Source: JAQIBY01 sp051747965 (GTDB taxonomy: Bacteria; Bacteroidota; Bacteroidia; Bacteroidales; ML635J-15). Taken from it: a stretch of 55,717 bases of DNA. The notes under the pieces are model-generated. The model did not search any database. It saw only the letters and a program-made list of their open reading frames with translations, and was not told the origin of the DNA. The translations under genes were made by a program, and so were the position numbers. The stretch covers positions 1-55,717 of the forward strand of contig JBNJGS010000011.1 in the NCBI GenBank assembly GCA_051747965.1. Direction: 5' to 3'. Below are positions 40,193 to 48,149 of this stretch, piece after piece; within the stretch, counting starts at the first letter, position 1, and each line of letters opens with the position of its first letter.

Positions 40193-41773
40193 ATGAAAAC
40201 TATTTTCTATTTTATCATAGCAAGCCTGCTATTTACTTCATGTGCAACCATTTTCACAAGACCGGAAAGCAGTGTCAGCATACGGTCAAATCCAGAGGAT
40301 GCTACTGTTTACAAAGATTCAACAGAAATCGGAACTACATCCTTGCATTATCAACTGGATAGAGGGGAAAGTCATGTTCTCAGAGTAGAAAAAGACGGAT
40401 ACATGCCCGAATACATATGCTATTATACAAACCAGGCTAACAAAGGAGCTTTATTCAATGCCCTGAACCTGGGATGGTTTTACAACTTTGACATCAGGCA
40501 CGGAGAGGGTGCCAAATGGGCAGATGCTGCTCAAGACCTGGAATTATATAAAAAGCCCGATTCAGTGAGCAACACCCAAACTGTGTATTTTAATAAACTC
40601 AAATTTGACATCCCTGAAGAGGATACCCTTTTTGCAATGCGCATGGAGGGAGAAGTCATGAATTTGTACACATGGGAAAAAGACGAAGAAGATGAAGAAG
40701 AGGTATCCGAAACAATAGAAGAATATGAAGGCCCCATGAAATGGCGAAATGACGATGACAATGAATTTGCTGCAACGGTAAATGATGTCCTGAGGGAATG
40801 TGGTTACAATGTTCCCGAAGAAGACGATGATAACATGTTTGCCATTTCAAATGTGGATTATTTCCTTTCAGGGAATATTTCACGTATGTACTCCGATGTG
40901 GATATGAAATTCTCTTTTTCCGAGGGCCATCCGATCAAGCTCAGATCACGTGTAGATATCGAATGGGTACTTACCAATGCACTTCAGGATACCGTTGAGA
41001 CTTACCCGGTGAGCGTTGAACGTGTATATTGGATGAAACCCGGATCATCACTTTTTACTGAAGAAACCGATATCAATTTTGATATTATTCCAAAAGCCGT
41101 GTATGAAATGCTCAAGCAGTCATCCTTCGTGGAACATGTGTCCACTGAGCTGGATAAATCCATTATGAACACAAAATATGATGAGCCGCTTGCACTTCTG
41201 AAAGATATGCCTGTTGATAAACTATCCGATGCTGTAAAATCAGTTGTCACGATTACCACCGGTGAAGGCCATGGCAGCGGTTGCATTGTTTCCACCGACG
41301 GCTATATTCTCACAAACTACCATGTAATACATGGTGCTGATTCTCTTGAGGTACGAATGGCCAACGATTCTGTTTTCCCGGCCGATGTGATCCGCACTTC
41401 AGAAGCTTTTGATCTTGCCCTGGTTAAAATTGAGGAGTCAGATCTGCCGGGATTTGTTTTGGATTCCACCAGGATTTCTGACTATGGTCAGGATGTATTT
41501 TCCATTGGCACAGGTGTCGATGTTGCCCTTGGCCAGTCTCTCAGTAAAGGAATCATCAGTGGCAAACGAAATATAGGCCCTTCTGAATACCTGCAAACCG
41601 ATGTAAGTATCAATCCGGGATCCAGTGGTGGAGCCCTGGTGGATACCGATGGTCAGTTGTTGGGAATTGTCAGCGCGAAAATGATGGGCGTGGGCATAGA
41701 GGGCATCGGCTTTGCCATTCCGATAAAAACAGTGATCAAAAGCCTGAATATTATGTATGATGATATTAATTAG
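40193..41773 (+). CDS. Lipoprotein with PEGA-like domain and C-terminal HtrA-type serine protease
   Basis: A 526-residue predicted lipoprotein. The lipobox LFTSC ends at Cys17. Residues 25-75 form a PEGA-like domain (SVSIRSNPEDATVYKDSTEIG). A central region of about 260 residues has an acidic Glu/Asp run and no family I recognise. The last 180 residues are a trypsin-like S1C domain: His in TNYHVI (near 383), Asp in DLALVKI (near 409) and Ser in NPGSSGGALVD (near 480). No PDZ domain follows, unlike DegP. Domain order lipobox-PEGA-unknown-protease is unusual. It may act on envelope proteins near peptidoglycan. Its stop overlaps the end of the converging gene by 8 bases. Confidence 0.85.
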   Translation: MKTIFYFIIASLLFTSCATIFTRPESSVSIRSNPEDATVYKDSTEIGTTSLHYQLDRGESHVLRVEKDGYMPEYICYYTNQANKGALFNALNLGWFYNFDIRHGEGAKWADAAQDLELYKKPDSVSNTQTVYFNKLKFDIPEEDTLFAMRMEGEVMNLYTWEKDEEDEEEVSETIEEYEGPMKWRNDDDNEFAATVNDVLRECGYNVPEEDDDNMFAISNVDYFLSGNISRMYSDVDMKFSFSEGHPIKLRSRVDIEWVLTNALQDTVETYPVSVERVYWMKPGSSLFTEETDINFDIIPKAVYEMLKQSSFVEHVSTELDKSIMNTKYDEPLALLKDMPVDKLSDAVKSVVTITTGEGHGSGCIVSTDGYILTNYHVIHGADSLEVRMANDSVFPADVIRTSEAFDLALVKIEESDLPGFVLDSTRISDYGQDVFSIGTGVDVALGQSLSKGIISGKRNIGPSEYLQTDVSINPGSSGGALVDTDGQLLGIVSAKMMGVGIEGIGFAIPIKTVIKSLNIMYDDIN

Positions 41774-42734
41774 GCTCTTGTTTGCGTGAGAACGTCCGTG
41801 CTGTTTTTTTAAAGCAGGCCAGATGTTCTTCAAAATACTTGAGTGTGGTGCCGGTAAGTTGGTACACTGTGGTGTTGTCAAACAAGACCATCACATAGAT
41901 GAGTTCCGACTTACCGGTTTTTGTATTTTTACCTATACCGTATATTTCATAGCCAGACAAATCATCAACGGAAACGGCTTTTGGTGAAATGTTCTGTTTT
42001 TCGCCAAATTCCAGCGGGTACTGGTTCAGTACTTTATCCAGGTATTTTTCTTTGTCTTCTCCGCGTGGTACTGTGGTTTCATTGATCATAAAAGCCGTTT
42101 TGGCATCGGTCTGGCTTGGCATCTGTCCATCATCGGTAAAAACGAGGGAATTCATCAGTATATTACCGGGTTGCATATTACAAAAGCTGTGATCTACACC
42201 AAAATCAAAGGCATCTGTAATGTCAGTTTTGTTTTCGGGTTTATATATTACACTCAGCAAAGCTGATTTTATTCTCTCAGCCTCTTTTTGGGCATGCTTG
42301 TCTTTTATCCAGGAAGCATTCATTACATAGCTTGTTTCGGCATCGCCAATAACCAGCACATAGCGCATGTATGTTTTTCCGTAGGCGATTTGCACTCCGG
42401 ATTGCAGCATAGCCTGGAAACCATTGATTCTGTACATGATTTCATCGGCCACTACCATGCCTTCACGAATATCTTTGTTGCGCTTAAATGCCAGAAAATT
42501 CTCCTGCACACTTCCGGGGGCCTTAAATACCATAATTGAGCTGCCGGCCAGTTGATTCTCAAAACCATGAAAGCGATCTGATTTCTCGTAAGATTCCGGC
42601 GGAACTATGCTTAATGCAGTTCCGCGGATTTTTTCATATCCGGCATGCTCTTTGTTTTCAATAATGATGGATTTTTGAGCAAAAACATTAACTTGTAAGC
42701 CCAAAATTAGTAATGTGTAAATTAGTTTTTTCAT
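41766..42734 (-). CDS. Secreted protein of unknown function, 322 aa
   Basis: A secreted or periplasmic protein with a signal peptide of about 19 residues ending in Phe-Ala-Gln. I place the start at the ATG (42734); the frame begins one codon earlier with GTG. Residues 25-165 have a pattern of strands with GSSIMVFKAP and GYEKIRG that reminds me weakly of the DcrB/PsbP fold, but this is tentative. The second half has DAFDFGVDHSF and a conserved-looking YEIYGIGKN strand. It is divergent from the T9SS plug gene with 35 bases between start codons, and overlaps tail-to-tail with the PEGA-protease gene by 8 bases, with no terminator between. Confidence 0.72.
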   Translation of the reverse strand: MKKLIYTLLILGLQVNVFAQKSIIIENKEHAGYEKIRGTALSIVPPESYEKSDRFHGFENQLAGSSIMVFKAPGSVQENFLAFKRNKDIREGMVVADEIMYRINGFQAMLQSGVQIAYGKTYMRYVLVIGDAETSYVMNASWIKDKHAQKEAERIKSALLSVIYKPENKTDITDAFDFGVDHSFCNMQPGNILMNSLVFTDDGQMPSQTDAKTAFMINETTVPRGEDKEKYLDKVLNQYPLEFGEKQNISPKAVSVDDLSGYEIYGIGKNTKTGKSELIYVMVLFDNTTVYQLTGTTLKYFEEHLACFKKTARTFSRKQEPN

Positions 42735-42769
42735 CACAGTCTGCGTTTAAGCGGCAAAAAACAATATTA

Positions 42770-44065
42770 ATGCCAAATATTTTGAAACATACCCTTGTTG
42801 CTTTTCTCTTAGCAAAGTTAATGATTCTTTCGCTTTATGCCGGAGAAAATGAAGTCTTTTATGATGAGGTTTTTGATGAAGACATAAAGACAGTCCGTAT
42901 CCACCAAAAAGGCTGGGAAGTATCTTATCCGTTTTATGAGTTACACAGTGGTAATAAACTGCTTTTGAGTTTTGACGACCTTCATGAGTATTCCAGAGAT
43001 TTTGAATACAAAGTTATTCATTGCGATCAAAACTGGCGCAAAAGCAATCTCTTCTTTTCAGATTATGTTGATGGTTTTGAATCAAATCCTGTTCGCGAGA
43101 GGGAAATGTCTGTCAATACTTTCATCCCGTATGATCATTACACCCTTGAAATTCCCAATGAAGATGTAAGATTTCGTGAATCCGGAAATTATGTAGTCAT
43201 GGTATATCAGGCTTCGGAGCCGGACAATCCCTTATTTATCAAGCGATTTATGGTTGTGGAGCATGATGTGAAGGTCAACGCGGAAGTCAGACAACCGGTA
43301 ATGAGTCTTTACCGCAGTATTGGACATGATATAAAGTTCAGCCTTGAAACCAACAGTATGGAATTCAACAATGTATTTGAAGACCTGGACGTTGTCATTG
43401 TGCAGAACCATCAGTGGGAGGGAGCAAAGTCGGGTTTTGATCCGGATTTCATCAACAATGATGAAATTGTTTTTCATCGGGATGATCAGGCAGTATTTAA
43501 AGCTTCAAACGAATACAGGCGTTTTTCCACAAGGGACTTGAAGTACACTGATGATGAAGTGGCAGCCATCAATTATGACAAACCAAATTATTTCATTACC
43601 CTGGCCACTGATCCGGATTTGCGTTTTAAACAATACCTGGACCGCGATGATTTTAACGGGCGATATATGATTTCAAACAGGGAAGGCTGGGAAGCACTTA
43701 CTGATGCCGACTATACCTGGGTGAAATTCAGGCTTCCTGCCCGCAGCAATTTAATGCCAGATGAAGTTCATGTTTACGGGGAGCTTACCCAATGGCGCTG
43801 TGATGAGCATTCTCAAATGACCTTCAATCCGAAAACCCGGATGTACGAAACTGAGCTTTTTCTAAAGCAGGGGGTTTATACATACCGCTATGTACTGAAA
43901 GAAAAGGGTGGTGAAATAAATCATATGCGATTTGAAGGTTCGCACTGGGAAACAGAAAACGATTACATGATTATTGTTTATTATCATGATCGGCGATTGG
44001 GTGCCGACCGTATCATCGGCTTCGATCTTGTAAATTCCCGCCAAAACACTGAGGGCAGGGAATAA
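42770..44065 (+). CDS. Type IX secretion system plug protein (DUF5103)
   Basis: A 431-residue secreted protein. I set the start at the ATG giving Met-Pro-Asn-Ile, directly before the signal peptide; 57 bases of open frame upstream overlap the divergent gene. The DUF5103 pattern is clear: IKTVRIHQKGW, LLLSFDDLHE, YKVIHCDQNW, VDGFESNPV, SVNTFIPYDHYTLEIPN, GNYVVMVYQ and KRFMVVEHDVKV. In Flavobacterium the protein of this family is the plug that closes the T9SS translocon SprA when idle. It fits the presence of two T9SS cargo proteases in the same window. The other T9SS genes are not here. Confidence 0.9.
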   Translation: MPNILKHTLVAFLLAKLMILSLYAGENEVFYDEVFDEDIKTVRIHQKGWEVSYPFYELHSGNKLLLSFDDLHEYSRDFEYKVIHCDQNWRKSNLFFSDYVDGFESNPVREREMSVNTFIPYDHYTLEIPNEDVRFRESGNYVVMVYQASEPDNPLFIKRFMVVEHDVKVNAEVRQPVMSLYRSIGHDIKFSLETNSMEFNNVFEDLDVVIVQNHQWEGAKSGFDPDFINNDEIVFHRDDQAVFKASNEYRRFSTRDLKYTDDEVAAINYDKPNYFITLATDPDLRFKQYLDRDDFNGRYMISNREGWEALTDADYTWVKFRLPARSNLMPDEVHVYGELTQWRCDEHSQMTFNPKTRMYETELFLKQGVYTYRYVLKEKGGEINHMRFEGSHWETENDYMIIVYYHDRRLGADRIIGFDLVNSRQNTEGRE

Positions 44066-44393
44066 CTCCTGCTTACAGGGAAACCCGTATTCAGAAAAAT
44101 TGCATCTTTTGTTGTGCTTCATTATGATACCGGTTTCATTGTTTTGAAAAAAAATCCTTTTTGTATGATATTTTGATTATCTTTGTTGCAAATAAGGTGT
44201 GAGAGTTTGTGCGAAAAGCTACTTAACACTTAGTGAATCCCTGCCTCTTATTGAATCCCTGTTTTAAATTACTGGTCAGAAAAAGTTGTTGCCTGACCGC
44301 AAGACAAAATCACACCGGATAAACCGGTAACGGAGAGTTTTGTGTATAGTGACAGCACCAGATTAATGAAATTATTAAAATAAAGAAAAGATT
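44066..44393. other. Leader region of the RRM protein gene
   Basis: A 328-base gap. A TATCTTTG box at 44178-44185 predicts an mRNA leader of about 200 bases. It contains two direct copies of TGAATCCCTG (44234-44243 and 44252-44261), the hairpin GGTCAG/CTGACC beginning near 44275, and the small hairpin ACCGG-ATAAA-CCGGT near 44315. Just before the ATG the sequence is A-rich, as is usual for Bacteroidota starts. No open frame seen. Confidence 0.55.
44178..44185 (+). promoter_or_regulatory. -7 box TATCTTTG for the RRM gene
   Basis: Exact TAnnTTTG, 208 bases before the start codon, which gives a long leader. Confidence 0.55.
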
Positions 44394-44648
44394 ATGAACA
44401 TTTACGTAGGAAACCTGGATTTCAAAGTGGAAGAAAACGATTTAAAAGAATTGATTGAACCATTTGGCACTGTTGATTCAGTAAAAATCATCACAGACAA
44501 ATACAGTGGAAGAAGCAAAGGCTTTGGTTTTGTTACCATGGAAAATGATGATGAAGCAAAAGAAGCAATTGACAAATTAAACAACACCTCATTTTCAGAC
44601 AGAACAATTGTCGTGAATGAAGCAAGACCAAAAAGAGAAAACTATTAG
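44394..44648 (+). CDS. Single-RRM RNA-binding protein, 84 aa
   Basis: A protein consisting of one RNA recognition motif. RNP2 is MNIYVGNLDF at the N-terminus and RNP1 is SKGFGFVTM near residue 42, both with the aromatic residues that stack on RNA bases. The short tail is basic (Arg-Pro-Lys-Arg). Such small RRM proteins are common in Bacteroidota, which lack Hfq in many lineages, and are thought to act as global RNA binders. It has an unusually long leader and is followed by the cold-shock-domain gene. Confidence 0.94.
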   Translation: MNIYVGNLDFKVEENDLKELIEPFGTVDSVKIITDKYSGRSKGFGFVTMENDDEAKEAIDKLNNTSFSDRTIVVNEARPKRENY

Positions 44649-44700
44649 AGCGATAAGTTCGTTTGAAATAAAATTTTTACCATTATATAGCATGGCCAAA

Positions 44701-44723
44701 GAACAAGAAAATATTTCTTGTTC
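44701..44723. promoter_or_regulatory. 23-base palindrome before the cold-shock gene
   Basis: Perfect 10-base arms GAACAAGAAA (44701-44710) and TTTCTTGTTC (44714-44723) around a 3-base centre ATA, ending 9 bases before the -7 box of the next gene. It is not followed by a T-tract, so it looks more like a protein-binding site than a terminator. No binder is known. Confidence 0.55.
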
Positions 44724-44732
44724 AGGCTGTGA

Positions 44733-44740
44733 TATTTTTG
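44733..44740 (+). promoter_or_regulatory. -7 box TATTTTTG for the cold-shock-domain gene
   Basis: Fits TAnnTTTG, 37 bases before the ATG at 44778. Confidence 0.5.
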
Positions 44741-44777
44741 TACAATTGTCATTCATTTAAAAATTTAAAAAGTTATT

Positions 44778-45260
44778 ATGGGAAGATCCAGTGAGACTTA
44801 TAAGAAGAAAGAAGTAAGAAACAAAAAAGAAAAGAAGAAGAAAGCCAAACTCGAGAAGAAGCAATCACGCAAGGACAATGATAAGAAGAGCCTTGATGAT
44901 ATGATTGCATATGTTGATGAGAACGGCCGGTTATCTGACACGCCACCTGATCCGGGAGAAAAGGAAGAAGTTAAAGCCGAAGATATTCAGGTAGCAGTTC
45001 CCAAAAGCGAAGATGTTGAAATGGATCCCATCAGAAAAGGTGTTGTTGACTTCTTTAATGACACCAAAGGCTTTGGATTTATTAAGGATTCCGAGACAAA
45101 AGAATCTGTATTTGTTCACATCAATAATGTTGACGGAGACATCAGAGAAGGAAATCTGGTACAGTTTGAAGTAGAGATGGGAGCAAGAGGACCGGCAGCC
45201 GCTAACGTCAGGCAAATTAAAGAAGAGCCCAAAAAGAAAGATACAGGAGAGCAGAAATAA
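44778..45260 (+). CDS. Cold-shock-domain protein with basic N-terminal extension
   Basis: A 160-residue protein. The first 40 residues are extremely rich in Lys, with Glu and Arg, and probably bind nucleic acid without fixed fold. An acidic linker follows (about 45-85). The C-terminal cold-shock domain (about 86-148) has GVVDFFNDTKGFGFI (RNP1-like) and SVFVHINNVDG (RNP2-like), the usual aromatic RNA-binding patches. It lies 129 bases after the RRM gene. RNA chaperone activity is expected from the family. A strong bidirectional terminator follows. Confidence 0.93.
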   Translation: MGRSSETYKKKEVRNKKEKKKKAKLEKKQSRKDNDKKSLDDMIAYVDENGRLSDTPPDPGEKEEVKAEDIQVAVPKSEDVEMDPIRKGVVDFFNDTKGFGFIKDSETKESVFVHINNVDGDIREGNLVQFEVEMGARGPAAANVRQIKEEPKKKDTGEQK

Positions 45261-45283
45261 ACTCATCCTCAAGATATTATCAT

Positions 45284-45317
45284 AAAAAAAACCGGAGACC
45301 TGTGCTCCGGTTTTTTT
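45284..45317. terminator. Bidirectional terminator between the cold-shock gene and ettA
   Basis: Stem ACCGGAG (45291-45297) with CTCCGGT (45305-45311), seven-base loop, A run on the left and T run on the right. It serves both converging genes. Confidence 0.92.
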
Positions 45318-45352
45318 ATTTCTCAAATGTGATAAATCAGTGCTTTTTTACT

Positions 45353-47041
45353 CTATCTGGTTAGCTTTTTGTATTTTACACGTTTTGGAATAATATCTCC
45401 GCCGAGGCGTTTCCTGAGATTTTCTTCATACTCGCTATACGTACCTTCAAAGAATTTCACACTGGAATTGCCTTCAAATGCGAGGATGTGAGTACATATT
45501 CTGTCCAGAAACCACCTGTCATGTGAGATGACCACAGCACAGCCTGCAAAATTTTCAATTCCTTCCTCCAAAGCACGCAGGGTATTGACATCAATATCAT
45601 TGGTGGGCTCATCAAGCAATAATACATTGGCTTCGGTTTTCAGTGTCATTGCCAGATGCAGACGATTTCTTTCTCCACCACTGAGAACCCCAACCTTTTT
45701 CTGCTGGTCAGCACCTCCAAAATTAAATCTGCTGACATAAGCCCGTGCATTGACAGTAGAGCTTCCCAGTTTGATTTCTTCATGCCCTCCGCTGATCACC
45801 TCAAAAACAGTCTTTTCAGGATCCAGATCGGCATGAGCCTGATCCACATAACCAAGCTCCACAGTGTCGCCCACCTTGAATTCCCCTTCATCCGGCTGTT
45901 CTTCATTCATGATCATGCGGAACAAGGTGGTTTTTCCTGCACCATTGGGCCCGATCACCCCGACAATACCGGCCTGTGGAAGTTTAAAATTCAGATGTTC
46001 AAAAAGAAGCACATCATCATAGCCTTTGGCAACATCAATGGCTTCAATAACTTCCTGGCCAAGCCGCGGACCGTTGGGAATGGGAATTTCTATTTTGCCT
46101 TCCTTTTCTTTAATGTCTTCAGAAAGCATGCTTTCGTAATTATTCAGCCTTGCCTTGCCTTTGCTCTGACGGCCTTTGGGGCCTTTTTGCGCCCATTCCA
46201 GTTCATGTTGCAGAGCTTTTTGTCTCTTGCTTTCCTGTTTTTCTTCCCGGCGCAGACGCTCCAGCTTTTGTTCAAGCCACTGAGAATAATTGCCTTTGAA
46301 TGGAATGCCTTCACCTCGGTCAAGTTCCAGTATCCAGCCTGCAACATTGTCAAGAAAATACCTGTCATGCGTTACAGCAATTACCGTTCCTTTGTATTGC
46401 TGCAGGTGCTGTTCCAGCCAGTGAACGGTTTCAGCATCCAGGTGGTTGGTGGGCTCATCAAGCAACAGTATATCAGGCTGCTGGAGCAAAAGACGGCATA
46501 GTGCAACCCTGCGGCGTTCTCCACCAGACAAAACGGAGATATGTTTGTCACCGGGAGGTGTGCGCAAGGCATCCATAGCAAGCTCAAGTTTTGAATCAAG
46601 ATCCCAGGCATCAAGCTGATCAATTTTTTCCTGTACAGCACTTTGTTTTTCTATCAGCTTGTTCATTTTGTCAGGATCATTCATGATTTCTTCGTCCATG
46701 AATCTGGCATTGATATCTTCGTATTCAGCAAGCAAATCTACAGTTGATTGTACTCCTTCCTTAACAATATCCAGAACAGTTTTCTCCTCATCCAGCTTTG
46801 GTTCCTGCGGTAAATATCCCACGGAATAGTCTGCTGCAAATGCCACTTCACCTTCAAATTCCTTTTCAAGTCCGGCGATGATGCGAAGTACTGTGGATTT
46901 TCCGGCACCATTCAAACCCAGGATACCGATTTTTGCTCCGTAAAAGAAGGATAAATAAATGTCTTTGAGTATTTGTTTTCCCTGTGGTGTGCGTTTGTTA
47001 ACGTTGACCATAGAGAATATTACTTTCTTGTCATCTGCCAT
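45353..47041 (-). CDS. ettA: Energy-dependent translational throttle protein EttA
   Basis: A 562-residue ABC-F ATPase that binds the ribosomal E site and regulates translation according to energy state. Two ATP-binding cassettes are complete: Walker A GLNGAGKST and GPNGAGKTT, signatures LSGGERRRVAL and LSGGERNRLHL, and Walker B motifs followed by DEPTNHLD and DEPTNDID. The basic inter-domain linker and the IPNGPRLGQEVIEA segment place it in the EttA branch. There is no membrane domain. I set the start at Met-Ala-Asp-Asp; the frame reads 12 codons further upstream without family support. A near -7 box TACCTTCG lies at 47066-47073. The upstream MscS gene has its own terminator. Confidence 0.95.
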   Translation of the reverse strand: MADDKKVIFSMVNVNKRTPQGKQILKDIYLSFFYGAKIGILGLNGAGKSTVLRIIAGLEKEFEGEVAFAADYSVGYLPQEPKLDEEKTVLDIVKEGVQSTVDLLAEYEDINARFMDEEIMNDPDKMNKLIEKQSAVQEKIDQLDAWDLDSKLELAMDALRTPPGDKHISVLSGGERRRVALCRLLLQQPDILLLDEPTNHLDAETVHWLEQHLQQYKGTVIAVTHDRYFLDNVAGWILELDRGEGIPFKGNYSQWLEQKLERLRREEKQESKRQKALQHELEWAQKGPKGRQSKGKARLNNYESMLSEDIKEKEGKIEIPIPNGPRLGQEVIEAIDVAKGYDDVLLFEHLNFKLPQAGIVGVIGPNGAGKTTLFRMIMNEEQPDEGEFKVGDTVELGYVDQAHADLDPEKTVFEVISGGHEEIKLGSSTVNARAYVSRFNFGGADQQKKVGVLSGGERNRLHLAMTLKTEANVLLLDEPTNDIDVNTLRALEEGIENFAGCAVVISHDRWFLDRICTHILAFEGNSSVKFFEGTYSEYEENLRKRLGGDIIPKRVKYKKLTR

Positions 47042-47109
47042 ATTATTATTGTTTTTAATGGATTGCGAAGGTAGCATTTTTTACACCCACAGCAAGTGAC
47101 ATACATCAT

Positions 47110-47143
47110 AAAAAATGCCGGAAAGACAAAGTCAATCCGGCAT
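47110..47143 (-). terminator. Terminator after the second MscS gene
   Basis: On the minus strand: stem ATGCCGGA / TCCGGCAT with a 13-base loop, then a run of T. It lies 22 bases after the stop. Confidence 0.85.
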
Positions 47144-47164
47144 CATAAGAAAAATCTTTTTATT

Positions 47165-48094
47165 CTATTCAGCTTTATTTTCCATCTTGAGGGATAACGG
47201 AGAAATTTCATCGCCCCAGTAAACAGTAGTATGGGGGAATGGGATCTCAATATTTTTGCTGTCAAAGGCAATTTTCAGACGCCTGCGGTATTCGCGACCG
47301 GTTGACCACTGATCTCCGGGAAGGGTTTTGATTCTGGCTTTGACAACCAGTGCTGAATCACCAAATTCGTTTAAGCCAAAAATTTCTATGGGGTCAATCA
47401 TTTTTTTACCAAACTCCTCGTCTTTGGCCATGTCTTCGCTAACTTCTTTCATGATTTCCATCACCTTGTCAATATCCTCCTTGTACGCCACGCCAATGTC
47501 CAGCACGATGGCAGACCACTCTTTGGTCATGTTGGACAGGGTGCTAATCGTACCGTTTTGAAAAACATGGACAGTGCCTGCCAAATCCCGCAACGTAATG
47601 GTACGCAACTCAATACTTTCCACCAGCCCGGCAGTACCATTGATGATTGCAACATCACCGGTTCTGAGCTGATCTTCAAGCAAAATGAAAAAACCTGAAA
47701 TCATATCCCGCACAAGGTCCTGCGCACCAAAACCAATGGCCAGACCCAGGATACCTGCTGATGCAATAATGGGACCAATATTTACACCAAACTTGCTTAA
47801 AAGCAGCATAATAAAAAGCAACCAGATGATCACACGCATCATGTTTTTTAAAATACCCATCAATGTGTTGGCACGTTTCTGGGCCTCCGGGTCAGGAGTG
47901 CCTTTGCCGCGTTCAGAACGTTTCGAGATGAGTTTGTTAAGTCGCTTTGTGGCAAATTTTACAAGGCGGAATGCAACAATGGTAACCAGTATGATAATCA
48001 ATACGGAGATGCCATCAGAGATAAGCCAGTCCACAGCCTTGTCGTAAACCTTAAGCCAGAATTCCGATTCGAATATTTTTGCTGTTAAAATCAT
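47165..48094 (-). CDS. Small-conductance mechanosensitive channel, MscS family
   Basis: A 309-residue MscS channel. One or two N-terminal membrane helices, a third near 90-110, and the pore helix with Gly/Ala packing (ASAGILGLAIGFGAQDLVRD) are followed by the beta domain (DQLRTGDVAIINGTAGLVESI and LRTITLRDLAGTVHVFQNG) and an alpha/beta tail. It is smaller than the other channel at 28.5-29.7 kb and closer to the classic MscS. A basic loop rich in Lys and Arg near 55-70 is cytoplasmic. It protects the cell against hypo-osmotic shock by family role. Confidence 0.92.
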   Translation of the reverse strand: MILTAKIFESEFWLKVYDKAVDWLISDGISVLIIILVTIVAFRLVKFATKRLNKLISKRSERGKGTPDPEAQKRANTLMGILKNMMRVIIWLLFIMLLLSKFGVNIGPIIASAGILGLAIGFGAQDLVRDMISGFFILLEDQLRTGDVAIINGTAGLVESIELRTITLRDLAGTVHVFQNGTISTLSNMTKEWSAIVLDIGVAYKEDIDKVMEIMKEVSEDMAKDEEFGKKMIDPIEIFGLNEFGDSALVVKARIKTLPGDQWSTGREYRRRLKIAFDSKNIEIPFPHTTVYWGDEISPLSLKMENKAE

Positions 48095-48149
48095 ATGTTC
48101 TTTTTTGCCAAAAATTAGACAAAAATTGCAGACTTACAAAATATATTTA

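Noticed and set aside
44692..44760. A 22-codon frame with a Cys-Ser-Gly-Cys motif across the palindrome before the cold-shock gene
   Set aside because: The codons are largely dictated by the palindrome and the A/T-rich promoter; too short to support without conservation.
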